A DNA stretch of 39,204 nucleotides. Source: Marinomonas gallaica (GTDB lineage: Bacteria; Pseudomonadota; Gammaproteobacteria; Pseudomonadales; Marinomonadaceae). Shown piece after piece: positions 6,161-14,035 of this stretch. The notes below the pieces were generated by a model. It saw only the letters and a program-made list of their open reading frames with translations. It was not told the DNA's origin and ran no database searches. The first letter of the stretch is position 1. Each line of letters begins with the position of its first letter. The stretch lies in contig NZ_LTAX01000027.1 of assembly GCF_001639745.1 (NCBI RefSeq), positions 1 to 39,204 on the forward strand, in the 5' to 3' direction. The translations under genes were made by a program, and so were the position numbers.

Positions 6161-7471
6161 TTAACCTGAAGTGGTTATTGAATGAGAGAAGGTAAGGCAT
6201 ACTTTTAGCCCAGGTTGGGCATTTTCAAAGTGCAACGAGGCCTGATGGATCGCTGCAATACGCTGACAGATGGTTAAGCCTAGGCCTAGACCTTCGCCTT
6301 TACTGTCGAGGCGGCGTGTCGAGGTATCGATTGTGTTGAGTAAGTTTTCTGGTGCGCCTTGGCCGTTATCTTGTATCACCAGTTGCTGTTGGCTGAGTGT
6401 GACTTGAACGGTCTTGCAGTCGTTACTGTGGCGCAAGATATTGCTTAGTAAGTTTTCGATAAGTACCTGCAGTAGGGTGGCATCACCTTGGACTGAGCAG
6501 GGGGCAATGTCAGTCATTAGCTCGATGTTTTGGTCTGCAAAGCGGCCTTGATATTTGTCTAAAATACCCAGCATACGTGCATCAAGTACCACGGTCTCAA
6601 AGCGCTTTTTCCAATGTTGCTGTTCTAAGCGCGCTAAGGTTAGCAGTTGCTCGACAATGCGGTTAACGCGTTCGGTTTCGGACTTGATTGATTCTATGTC
6701 TGGGTCAGGGCAAGACAGTTCGAGTTTAATGGTCGTTAATGGCGTACGGAGCTCATGAGCCACGTCATTGGCAAATTGACGCTCCCGTTTTAGCACCTCA
6801 TCGACTTCTGACATTAAACGATTCAGTTTATTGGTCAGCATTTGGATTTCTTGATTACGGGTGCCACAGCTCAATGGGGACAGATCATCACTGCTACGAC
6901 GATCAAGTTCTTTAGATAAGGCCGATAGGGGGCGCACAATCAGCCGTACAAGCCAGATCAAAATGAATACGCTCAATGCAGAGCCGATCAGCGTTGGGGC
7001 CGTAATGTCTTCTGCGATATCACCAATGATGTCGTCGGTTAAGTCATCACGGCGAAACATTTGTACGACCAACCCGTCTTCGTCATGTTGATAACCGTGC
7101 CAGCCGTAATCCTCAAAATCCGCTTTGATAAAATCGGAGCCTCGCTCTACAAGAGGACGTGTGTGATCTAAGTTAGAGACTTGCCAGCCTTGCTCAAGGT
7201 CATAAACCGTCACCCATATTGTGTCTTCATCATCGTTACGAATGTGTTCTTTTAGAAATACAGTGAGCTCTTCTGGTGTGGCGTCCGTTGCCACCAGCAT
7301 GGCATTTAATAAGTCTGCGTTTTGTTGCAAATCGTCTTCCAAGACTTCGTTGAATTCTTCATCGGCCGCTAAGTAGGTAATGAAAACCCCCATCAAACTG
7401 GAGATGATCATGGACGCACCTAAAATCCATGCGATGGTTTTAATGCTGAAGCTTTTTTGGGCTGATTTCAT
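6161..7471 (-). CDS. Membrane sensor histidine kinase, QseC-like, 436 aa
   Basis: Layout: transmembrane helix 1 (about 12-34), an acidic periplasmic sensor of ~120 residues rich in D/E, helix 2 (about 158-177), HAMP, a DHp domain with phosphorylated H239 in NDVAHELRTPL, an N box (LLQVLIENLLSN), DNGQG and the G2 box GEGLGLGL. All catalytic motifs are intact. The ATG overlaps the stop of the response-regulator gene (ATGA). The acidic sensor face, as in PhoQ/PmrB/QseC relatives, could bind cations or cationic compounds; the signal itself is not visible in the sequence. Likely substrate is the upstream-encoded regulator. Confidence 0.9.
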   Translation of the reverse strand: MKSAQKSFSIKTIAWILGASMIISSLMGVFITYLAADEEFNEVLEDDLQQNADLLNAMLVATDATPEELTVFLKEHIRNDDEDTIWVTVYDLEQGWQVSNLDHTRPLVERGSDFIKADFEDYGWHGYQHDEDGLVVQMFRRDDLTDDIIGDIAEDITAPTLIGSALSVFILIWLVRLIVRPLSALSKELDRRSSDDLSPLSCGTRNQEIQMLTNKLNRLMSEVDEVLKRERQFANDVAHELRTPLTTIKLELSCPDPDIESIKSETERVNRIVEQLLTLARLEQQHWKKRFETVVLDARMLGILDKYQGRFADQNIELMTDIAPCSVQGDATLLQVLIENLLSNILRHSNDCKTVQVTLSQQQLVIQDNGQGAPENLLNTIDTSTRRLDSKGEGLGLGLTICQRIAAIHQASLHFENAQPGLKVCLTFSHSITTSG

Positions 7472-8124
7472 CGTTTCACCAAGCGGTAACCAAAACCGCG
7501 TACGGTTTCAATGCGTTCTTTGCCAATGATTTTTCGTAAAGCGTAAATATGAACATCTAACGTATTGGATTCGGAATCATTAACGAGGCCATAGATGCGT
7601 TGTAGAAGGCGCTCGCGATGCACTTTATTTCCTGCCGATTGCAAAAGCATAAGCAGTAATTGTGCTTCTTTTTGTGGCAGATTTAGAGCGTCGCCTCTGA
7701 GATAAAATTGATCTAATTTTTGATCATAGCTTAAATCGCCGTACTCACAGATTTCCTGTTGGCGGCCCTGGTGTCGTCGTAGTAACACGCGTATACGCGC
7801 TTGCAACTCTTCTGGTTCAAACGGCTTTACTAAGTAATCATCCGCTCCGGTATCTAAGCCCTGCACTCGATCGTCTAATCCGTCTCGCGCTGATAAAATG
7901 AGAATAGGCTGATCAGCGTTTTCTCGACGTAATTGCAATAGCCAGTCGATGCCATCACCATCAGGCAACCCGAGATCGAGCAAGATTAAATCGTATTGCG
8001 CCGCTTGAAAGTGACTTTTAGCAGACGCCAAATTGCGTACCCAGTCTACCCGATAAGTGCGACTTAAAATCTTGAGCAAGACATTGCCTAGGCCTAAATC
8101 ATCCTCGACCAGCAATAAATACAT
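7468..8124 (-). CDS. OmpR-family response regulator, QseB-like, 218 aa
   Basis: An N-terminal receiver holds the acidic pocket VEDD (E7-D9), phosphoacceptor D50 in LILLDLGLPDGDG, the switch serine in LILSARD and K in VKPFEPEEL. A winged-helix DNA-binding domain follows (about 125-218) with R-G-x-G-Y-R-L-V at the end. Length and pattern fit the QseB/PmrA/TctD subgroup. It is the first gene of the operon regulator, kinase, OB-fold protein, acidic protein. About 190 bp of leader separate it from the upstream kinase gene, so its own promoter probably lies there. Confidence 0.92.
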   Translation of the reverse strand: MYLLLVEDDLGLGNVLLKILSRTYRVDWVRNLASAKSHFQAAQYDLILLDLGLPDGDGIDWLLQLRRENADQPILILSARDGLDDRVQGLDTGADDYLVKPFEPEELQARIRVLLRRHQGRQQEICEYGDLSYDQKLDQFYLRGDALNLPQKEAQLLLMLLQSAGNKVHRERLLQRIYGLVNDSESNTLDVHIYALRKIIGKERIETVRGFGYRLVKR

Positions 8125-8190
8125 AGTGCATCCTTATGTTGAAACGCCAATAGCTACCCAGTGTGGATTATCCTTCGCGTAAGGTGAAGT

Positions 8191-8313
8191 TTACATGAAG
8201 TCCTTTTTAAAAAGAGTAACGCTACTGATAAAGCCCCATTCCTTGTTTGAAATAAGATGGACTTGTCCAGCTTGCACGGCAATGAAAACCTTAGAGTCAA
8301 GGCGTATTACCAT
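8191..8313 (-). CDS. Possible small protein downstream of the PAS kinase, 40 aa
   Basis: An ATG 14 nt after the kinase stop codon opens a 40-codon frame (MVIRLDSKVFIAVQAG at the start, then Q-V-H-L-I-S-N-K-E-W-G-F-I). A GGTGAT element precedes it, a weak ribosome-binding site. The alternating hydrophobic pattern would fit a few beta strands. It shares no family that I recognise. Position in the operon is the main support. Confidence 0.3.
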   Translation of the reverse strand: MVIRLDSKVFIAVQAGQVHLISNKEWGFISSVTLFKKDFM

Positions 8314-8326
8314 ATCACCAATTTGA

Positions 8327-9826
8327 TCATTGAGCGTTTCGTTGGACGTGCAACGTAAAGGCGGCTCCACTATTTTCGGCTGTCTCGTAGGTGATGTTTC
8401 CTCCCATGGCTTCAGCTAGGCCCTTACTGATAGCCAGCCCCAATCCTGATCCCTCAAATTGTCTATTGGAGACCTCGTCTTGCTGGCGAAAAGGTGTGAA
8501 CAACATAGGAAGAAACTCTGCGCTTACTCCAGGCCCTTGATCGGTTACGGTTATAGAGACGCTGTTTTCTAAAATTTCGGCGGTTAAGGTAATGGTGCTT
8601 TGGTTCGGTGAAAACTTAATGGCATTGGATAATAAGTTCGACATGATCTGTAAGAAACGTTGTGGATCCAAGTATACCAAGGTGGCAGGGGGCGTATCAG
8701 CGATGATGCTGATGTTTTTTTCAATACGATAAAAACGATGCTCTTCTACAGCGGTTTCTAATAAAGTAGAAAGAGGGTGGTAGTCCATATTGATGGACAT
8801 TTTAGTGGTTTTCAATTTGGAGAAATCCATAATATCGCTGATAAGATGTTTCAGGCGATGGGTGTTTTCTTCCGTAATGTGTATGAGTTTTTTTGCGGGG
8901 CTAGGTAGGTCCACCAGTTTACCAGAATTGAGTAGGTTTAAACTGCCTAAAATAGAGGTGAGAGGCGTTCTTAGCTCATGGCTGATGGTGGCAATAAAGT
9001 TGTTTTGTAAGGTCTCATACTGTTTTCGTTCGCTGATATTTGTGATGAGCATAATATAATGTATGTCATCAGACACGAGCTGACTGTCAAGGCATCGTAT
9101 TTGGATTTGGACATCGATGAAGGTGTTGTTTTTTCGATGAATATTCGTTTCGAACACATATGGACTTGGAGTGTCTTCAGCGGTTGTCTTCGATGCTAAG
9201 GAACCAAGGCTCATTGTTTTGTAAAATGCTTCTAGTTGTGGGCAGGGGTTGAGGGTATGAAACAAACTATCGATCGCATGGTTAATTAAGTTGTCCGTCT
9301 GCCGTTCTAGTAACGTTTCAGCACCTTTGTTGCCAAAACGTACTTTACCCAGTTTTGAGATGGCCAAAATAGCAATGTCTTCTGCACCATCGAGCACTGT
9401 TTGCAAAAGATGGCGGTTGGAATCTGCTTCTTGAGCGTATTCTTGTAATTGCTGGCGTGCTTTCAGTAATTCTTGTTCGAAGCTGGCTCGCTCTGCCGCG
9501 GGCATAATAACCCACCGATAGCAGGGCTTCTCATTAAATTGACCGGCTTCGGCATTCAATAAAACGGGTATAGTGATTCCGCTAGCCAGATTGATTTTTA
9601 AATAAATTTCATTGATCGCGCGATTAGCTCTAAGCATTGGCCAGAGGTGGGTTTGCATAAAAACCTTAGCTGGTGCGGGGAGTAACTGCTCAATACGTTC
9701 TAGGTTGTGTGGTTTTGTTAGCTCAAAAGACGTTATAGCACAGTCGTTAATGAACACGATTCTGCCCTCCTGATCCGTTATAATCAGAGGGCAGGGAAGT
9801 GCATTAAGTTCTGACGGTGGCGTCAT
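8327..9826 (-). CDS. Soluble PAS-PAS histidine kinase paired with the RsbQ-like hydrolase, 499 aa
   Basis: The protein has no transmembrane segment. PAS domain 1 covers about 5-110 (ALPCPLIITDQEGRIVFIND), a coiled-coil linker about 111-140, PAS domain 2 about 143-268 (ending in the PAS-typical I-T-N-I-S-E-R-K-Q), the DHp domain about 272-340 with H283 in IATISHELRTPL, and the ATPase domain after that with SNLLSNAIKFS, DQGPG and GSGLGLAI. All kinase motifs are intact. There is no attached receiver, so a separate receiver or Hpt protein must accept the phosphate; both are encoded across the divergent promoter region. The start overlaps the hydrolase stop by 4 nt. In Bacillus the analogous partner of RsbQ, RsbP, senses through a PAS domain too. 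Confidence 0.9.
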   Translation of the reverse strand: MTPPSELNALPCPLIITDQEGRIVFINDCAITSFELTKPHNLERIEQLLPAPAKVFMQTHLWPMLRANRAINEIYLKINLASGITIPVLLNAEAGQFNEKPCYRWVIMPAAERASFEQELLKARQQLQEYAQEADSNRHLLQTVLDGAEDIAILAISKLGKVRFGNKGAETLLERQTDNLINHAIDSLFHTLNPCPQLEAFYKTMSLGSLASKTTAEDTPSPYVFETNIHRKNNTFIDVQIQIRCLDSQLVSDDIHYIMLITNISERKQYETLQNNFIATISHELRTPLTSILGSLNLLNSGKLVDLPSPAKKLIHITEENTHRLKHLISDIMDFSKLKTTKMSINMDYHPLSTLLETAVEEHRFYRIEKNISIIADTPPATLVYLDPQRFLQIMSNLLSNAIKFSPNQSTITLTAEILENSVSITVTDQGPGVSAEFLPMLFTPFRQQDEVSNRQFEGSGLGLAISKGLAEAMGGNITYETAENSGAAFTLHVQRNAQ

Positions 9827-10638
9827 CGACTTAAATCCGAACCAAGATACTCTTCAATTGCATTAATGACTAAATGCGGATGACTCATATGAGCTGCGTG
9901 GCCTGCTACGTCAAGCACTTTCAGGGTGCTGTGTTTTATCTGTTGATGCAGATACTTGCCCACATCAATAGACGCAAGCGCGTCTTCCTTGTGCTGTAAT
10001 ATGAGGCTAGGTACTTCAAGCTTGGCAAAATCTTCTCGGTTATCTGAAAAGAAAGTGGCTTTGGCGAAATGCCGAGTAATAACAGGATCAGTCGAACAAA
10101 AGCTGTCGGACAACTGCCCCGATATTTTCGGATCGGCATCCGCTCCGGCAACCACCGGACCAAGGTAACTTGCCCAGCCAAGGTAGTTTTGATCCATTAA
10201 TTCCAATAAACCTTCTAAGTCTGCTTTCTCAAAACCGCCTATGTAATCTGGTGGCATGTTCAAAAAGCAAGGGGAAGGCCCCAGAAAAATCATTTTTTTA
10301 AACAGATTAGGTCTAGCATTGGCGGCGAGAGTGCCAATACTGCAACTGACTGAATGGCCTATGAAAATGACATCCGATTCAAGGTTCAGTGTGTCACAGA
10401 TTTCAATAATGTCTTCAGCATAGCCTTCTAATGTTTTATAACGTTCAAAGCGGTATGCATTTACATCAGATTGACCGCTGCCTACAAAATCAAAAGCAAT
10501 TTGGCGTGCTTTGTCATTGAAAGCGGGAAGAGTACTGTCCCACATGGCTTGGCTGCAACCAAAACCGTGGGCATAGAGAATCACAGGCTTGCTCGGTATT
10601 CCTGAGATTTGCACATTGTTTCGACTCATAATGTCCAT
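9823..10638 (-). CDS. rsbQ: RsbQ/KAI2/D14-type alpha/beta hydrolase, signalling receptor-like, 271 aa
   Basis: From the start at 10638 the catalytic triad falls at S96 (GHSV), D219 and H247, the same numbers as in Bacillus RsbQ. The strong site AGGAG stands 7 nt before this ATG, so I prefer it to the longer frame from 10698. Many RsbQ signature stretches are kept: AHGFGCSQAMW, FVGSGQSDVNAY, FLGPSPCFLN, SFCSTDPVI and FFSDNRED. RsbQ hydrolyses or binds an unidentified hydrophobic small molecule and activates a PAS-domain phosphatase; plant KAI2/D14 receptors are relatives. Here the partner is a PAS histidine kinase, encoded with a 4-nt overlap. The hydrolase probably supplies the ligand signal to that kinase; this is inference from the pairing. 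Confidence 0.9.
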   Translation of the reverse strand: MDIMSRNNVQISGIPSKPVILYAHGFGCSQAMWDSTLPAFNDKARQIAFDFVGSGQSDVNAYRFERYKTLEGYAEDIIEICDTLNLESDVIFIGHSVSCSIGTLAANARPNLFKKMIFLGPSPCFLNMPPDYIGGFEKADLEGLLELMDQNYLGWASYLGPVVAGADADPKISGQLSDSFCSTDPVITRHFAKATFFSDNREDFAKLEVPSLILQHKEDALASIDVGKYLHQQIKHSTLKVLDVAGHAAHMSHPHLVINAIEEYLGSDLSR

Positions 10639-10700
10639 CGAGACACTCCTAAATGGCACTGTTATAGGTGATTGTGGTTGATAAATGATAATGGTCAATA

Positions 10701-10716
10701 AATACCTTAAGGTATC
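10701..10716. promoter_or_regulatory. Palindromic motif upstream of the hydrolase gene
   Basis: AATACCTTAAGGTATC is a near-perfect palindrome about 62 bp before the hydrolase ATG, inside the divergent intergenic region. It could be a regulator binding site. No candidate regulator is named by the sequence. Confidence 0.3.
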
Positions 10717-10910
10717 TTTTAGTAAATAATAAGTTTGTGTTTGTCATGATTTGTGCCTTTAAGTAACCGTGGTAATGCCAGTCGATAAAAAATAATAGAC
10801 TATAATTATTGATTCTTATTTTGTCTTGCTCCTAGTTTATGTGGAATAAATGAATTAGGGCGTTTGAACTATGAGAAAGCAAGCAGATCAAAGGGAAGTT
10901 ACTCTATGGT

Positions 10911-10952
10911 AAAAAAGCGCTTGTAAGTCCACACTAGTTGAGACGCTTTTTT
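10911..10952 (+). terminator. Terminator-like hairpin within the divergent intergenic region
   Basis: AAAAAAGCG and CGCTTTTTT form a stem around a loop of 24 nt, ending in a T run on either strand. It lies 68 bp before the receiver gene and 270 bp from the hydrolase gene, where no gene ends. It may terminate a small RNA, or attenuate transcription toward either side. Confidence 0.4.
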
Positions 10953-11020
10953 CAATAAAAGTCCAGTTTTATCATTATTAGTAACAGCTATTTTCTAGCC
11001 CCGCTGTTCTTGGAGATCAC

Positions 11021-11416
11021 ATGCAATTAAATAGCATTTTACATGTAGAAGACGATCAATCGATTAGGGTCATTGTTGAAATGTCATTGGTGGATTTGTT
11101 CGGCTATACCCTTTTCTCTTACAGTAGCGGACAAGAGGCGTGCGATGCAGTCGTTGGGCTGCAGCCGGACTTAATTTTGCTGGATGCCATGATGCCGGGT
11201 ATGGACGGGTTGCAAACGTTATCAGAGATCCGGAAAAAAGACAGTTGCCAGTCGATACCCGTGGTGTTTATGACCGCTCGTGTGCAGAGCGCGGAGAAAC
11301 AGCAATATCTCGATGCTGGTGCCATCGCGGTGATTGAAAAGCCTTTTGACGTCGCCAATTTGGGTAATCAACTAGAGGCTATTTTCGAGCAACACTTAAA
11401 AACTATAAATACGTAA
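11021..11416 (+). CDS. Stand-alone receiver-domain response regulator, 131 aa
   Basis: A single CheY-like domain: acidic pocket VEDD (E10-D12), phosphoacceptor D55 in LILLDAMMPGMDG, threonine in VVFMTAR and lysine in IEKPFD. There is no output domain. A TTGGAG site lies ahead of the ATG. As the first gene of a group that also contains an Hpt-receiver-GGDEF protein, and divergent from an orphan histidine kinase, it is a good candidate for the intermediate carrier in a phosphorelay (kinase to receiver to Hpt). Direct pairing is inferred only from gene order. Confidence 0.88.
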   Translation: MQLNSILHVEDDQSIRVIVEMSLVDLFGYTLFSYSSGQEACDAVVGLQPDLILLDAMMPGMDGLQTLSEIRKKDSCQSIPVVFMTARVQSAEKQQYLDAGAIAVIEKPFDVANLGNQLEAIFEQHLKTINT

Positions 11417-11435
11417 TAATTTGTAGAGATCTTTT

Positions 11436-11957
11436 ATGCAAGCGCCTGACAAACCTACATATGAAGCGAATCGACTGGCAGCTCTTATGTTGACACAATT
11501 GCTAGATACGTCTCCAGAGCCAAGGTTTGACCGATTGACTCATTTGGCTCAGTTGACTTTGAAGAGCGATATAGTGCTCATGTCATTGATAGATAACGAT
11601 CGTCAATGGTTTAAGTCAAAGCAAGGGTTAACTGTGTGCGAAATGGGGCGAGACGTATCATTTTGTGGTCATGCGATTCTTGGTGAGTCCATTTTTGAGA
11701 TAGCTGATGCTCTTGAGGATGAGCGCTTTGCAAATAATCCTCTTGTATTAGGTGAGCCATTCGTTCGCTCCTATGTGGGGGTGCCGCTAAAGCATGAGAG
11801 TCAGCTGATTGGTACGCTCTGCTTTATTAGTCTGCGACCACGTATTTTTTCTGCTGAAGAGCGAGAAATCGCCACAGGTTTTGCAGCTGCGATCGAGCAG
11901 GAAATCCATGATCGACTTCAAGAGCATGATCACGACAAGCTAGTTGCAGCGAGCTAA
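11436..11957 (+). CDS. GAF-domain protein, truncated sensor of a former GAF histidine kinase, 173 aa
   Basis: One GAF domain of the common sensor-kinase type: ALMLTQLLDTSPEPRFDRLT, DRQWFKSKQGL, SFCGHAIL, then PFVRSYVGVPL and LIGTLCFI. It ends shortly after the domain in a charged helix and a TAA. The codons directly after the TAA continue in the same frame into the C-terminal end of a histidine-kinase ATPase domain (11958-12140). So the gene appears to be the N-terminal part of a GAF kinase that lost its DHp domain and N box. The remaining GAF domain is undamaged and may still work as a ligand-binding protein. It starts 19 bp after the receiver gene. Confidence 0.85.
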   Translation: MQAPDKPTYEANRLAALMLTQLLDTSPEPRFDRLTHLAQLTLKSDIVLMSLIDNDRQWFKSKQGLTVCEMGRDVSFCGHAILGESIFEIADALEDERFANNPLVLGEPFVRSYVGVPLKHESQLIGTLCFISLRPRIFSAEEREIATGFAAAIEQEIHDRLQEHDHDKLVAAS

Positions 11958-12140
11958 TGTATCTTTCAGCGCTTTTCACAGGCGGATGCAAACAGCTCCA
12001 AAACAAAAGGCGGGACAGGGTTAGGGCTTTCTTTATGTAAAGAATTAGCCGAAGGGATGGGTGGCAGTATAGGCTATACTTCTGCTGTTGGTTGTGGTGC
12101 TAGGTTTTATGTTCGTTTGCCTATTACGCCAACTTTTTAA
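11958..12140 (+). pseudogene. C-terminal ATPase remnant of a histidine kinase
   Basis: In frame with the GAF gene and directly behind its stop, 60 codons encode IFQRFSQAD, then the G2 box GGTGLGLSLCKELAEGMGG and a normal kinase C-terminus (ARFYVRLPI) before TAA 12138-12140. There is no start codon, DHp domain, phosphorylated histidine or N box. It is the tail of a hybrid-type kinase ATPase domain. Together with the GAF part it marks an internal deletion of probably several hundred codons. Confidence 0.85.
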
Positions 12141-12167
12141 ATGAATATGAGGAAGGGGTAACGAGTT

Positions 12168-13802
12168 TTGCCTATTAAAAAGTCGCCTGAAGAAATACAG
12201 CTGGCCATGAAGTCGTTACAGGCCAACTTTGAGCAAACGTTAATACAAAAAGCGGCTTTGCTTACGGATGCTTCTTGTTCACTTAAGCTGCATGACTTTA
12301 CTCAATTGCCCGAAGTTATTAGCCACTCACATCAATTGGCAGGCGCTTGTGGTAGTTTCGGCTGGCATTACTTAGGTCGTTTAGCTCGTCAAATTGAAGT
12401 GAATGCGCTGCTTGTGCGTGACTCTCCAGACTCTGATATTGCGTGTTTAAACTTAAGTGACGCGATTGATGATTTTATTAGAGAGACGAACCAAGATCGT
12501 TCCGTATCGACTCAGCCTTTGGTCAAGGCTAAAGGCGCCGCAAAAATAAATCAAGATGTTTGGCTTGTGTTGCCCGATTCTGAATATCGCGCAACGATTG
12601 AAACCCAACTGACAGCATTTGATTTTAGCGTACGAAGTTTTTCATCTTTCGCCGACTGTAGGATGGCATTATACGAACATATGCCGGCTTTGTTATTTTG
12701 TGCCACCCGTGTGGCTGATGAACTTTTCTTTTCACAAGATGCTCTGCTTGAGCATGTCATACAGAGTGATACCAAACTACTGCTTTGCTCCGAAGATGAT
12801 GATTTTGAAGCGCGAATTAATGCCGTGCGACACCAAGCACAAGCCTTTTTTGTCGGTTTGCCCGACATGACGCTTTTATTGCAAAAAATAACTCGACTGT
12901 TTGATGAGATGAATTTTTCAGATAAAAAAGTCAGCATTTTAGACGATGACCTGTTACTGGCGGAACATTATAGCTGGGTGCTTGAGTCCGCGGGAATAGA
13001 GGTTCAGATTATCGAGTCTCCTGATCAAGCGGTGTCGGATTTGCTGTCGTTTAAACCTGATCTGTTGCTGTTGGATATGCATATGCCAGAATATTTAGGT
13101 TCTGAAGTGTCTGGTGTGATTCGTCAATATGATCAATTAAGCAGCCTTCATATTACGTTCTTATCTGCGGAGCATGATATTAAGCAACAACTGCAGGCCT
13201 TGTCATTTGGGGCGGATGATTTTATTACTAAACCGATCAGCAATCAGAACTTGGTCAGCACGGTAAAGCTTCGCTTGGCGCGTAATCGTGATATTAAATC
13301 GTTGATTGAGCGTGACAGTTTGACCGGGTTAGTGCGACATGGTGCGATTAAGGATACGGTTTACAGTGAGTTTGATAAAGCGAAACACAGTGGTGAACAA
13401 TTTTGTGTCGCCATGATCGATTTGGATCACTTTAAAAACGTCAATGATACTCAAGGACATGCCGTGGGTGACGTGGTGATCAGCACCATAGCATCCTTGC
13501 TACAAAAAAAATTGCGTCGCACTGACCGTGCAGGCCGTTATGGCGGGGAGGAATTTTTGGTAGTGTTGCCTGATTGTTCAGCGGCGGATGCCAAAAAACG
13601 GCTTGAGTCACTTTTAAACTCGTTTAAAAGTATTCAGTTTAGCGGTTCAGACAGCCATTTTAACTGTACGTTTTCAGCGGGTATAGTGTGCAGCGCTGAA
13701 GGTTTTGCGGATGCTGATGCGGTTATTGAAATGGCTGATCAGGCGCTTTATCAGGCAAAACGCAACGGTAGAAATCAGGTGACTATGTTAGGTAGTCTTT
13801 AA
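12168..13802 (+). CDS. Hpt - receiver-like - receiver - GGDEF diguanylate cyclase, 544 aa
   Basis: Domains in order: an Hpt domain (about 8-110) with H55 in HSHQLAGACGSFGW; a degenerate receiver-like fold (about 122-245) lacking the acidic pocket and phosphoacceptor; a complete receiver (about 254-372) with DDD, phosphoacceptor D303 in LLLLDMHMPEYLG and K in ITKPIS; and a GGDEF domain with GGEEF at 459-463 and an intact inhibitory site RRTD five residues before it. It should make c-di-GMP from two GTP when phosphorylated. The start is TTG 12168 with GAGGAAGGGG about 9 nt before it; ATG at codon 14 is the alternative. Having both an Hpt and a receiver in one chain makes it a likely end point of a phosphorelay started by the PAS kinase at 8327-9826. 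Confidence 0.9.
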   Translation: MPIKKSPEEIQLAMKSLQANFEQTLIQKAALLTDASCSLKLHDFTQLPEVISHSHQLAGACGSFGWHYLGRLARQIEVNALLVRDSPDSDIACLNLSDAIDDFIRETNQDRSVSTQPLVKAKGAAKINQDVWLVLPDSEYRATIETQLTAFDFSVRSFSSFADCRMALYEHMPALLFCATRVADELFFSQDALLEHVIQSDTKLLLCSEDDDFEARINAVRHQAQAFFVGLPDMTLLLQKITRLFDEMNFSDKKVSILDDDLLLAEHYSWVLESAGIEVQIIESPDQAVSDLLSFKPDLLLLDMHMPEYLGSEVSGVIRQYDQLSSLHITFLSAEHDIKQQLQALSFGADDFITKPISNQNLVSTVKLRLARNRDIKSLIERDSLTGLVRHGAIKDTVYSEFDKAKHSGEQFCVAMIDLDHFKNVNDTQGHAVGDVVISTIASLLQKKLRRTDRAGRYGGEEFLVVLPDCSAADAKKRLESLLNSFKSIQFSGSDSHFNCTFSAGIVCSAEGFADADAVIEMADQALYQAKRNGRNQVTMLGSL

Positions 13803-13954
13803 TGATTCGCTAGTCTCGCTCTGATTTTAGTCAAATGCAGGCGGTATGGTTAGCGACTTTTTCATAATATCTTATCACCCCTTCTATTATTCCCCCGTCC
13901 AAAATTTAATAACAGTCAGTTCCTCTTTAAATTTTCAAACACTAGTATTGTGAT

Positions 13955-13986
13955 ATTGCGCTATATAAATGATTATATAGCGCAAT
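13955..13986. promoter_or_regulatory. ModE operator upstream of modABC
   Basis: A perfect 14-bp inverted repeat, ATTGCGCTATATAA, 4-bp spacer, TTATATAGCGCAAT, lies 50 bp before the modA start. It fits the known ModE box pattern (CGnTATATA ... TATATnnCG). In E. coli ModE with bound molybdate represses modABC at such a site, and modE is encoded just beyond modC here. Confidence 0.8.
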
Positions 13987-14035
13987 AATTGTGCGGCTTA
14001 ATTTAAGCGAAAATTCAGATAATAAGGAGGGTGAC

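Noticed and set aside
10639..10698. Longer N-terminus of the RsbQ-like hydrolase
   Set aside because: The start at 10638 has a strong AGGAG site and gives triad numbering identical to RsbQ, whereas the extra 20 residues have no counterpart.
13991..14035. Upstream extension of modA by 15 codons
   Set aside because: AAGGAGG directly before ATG 14036 and a normal signal peptide from there show the true start; the extension follows the ModE operator with no ribosome-binding site.
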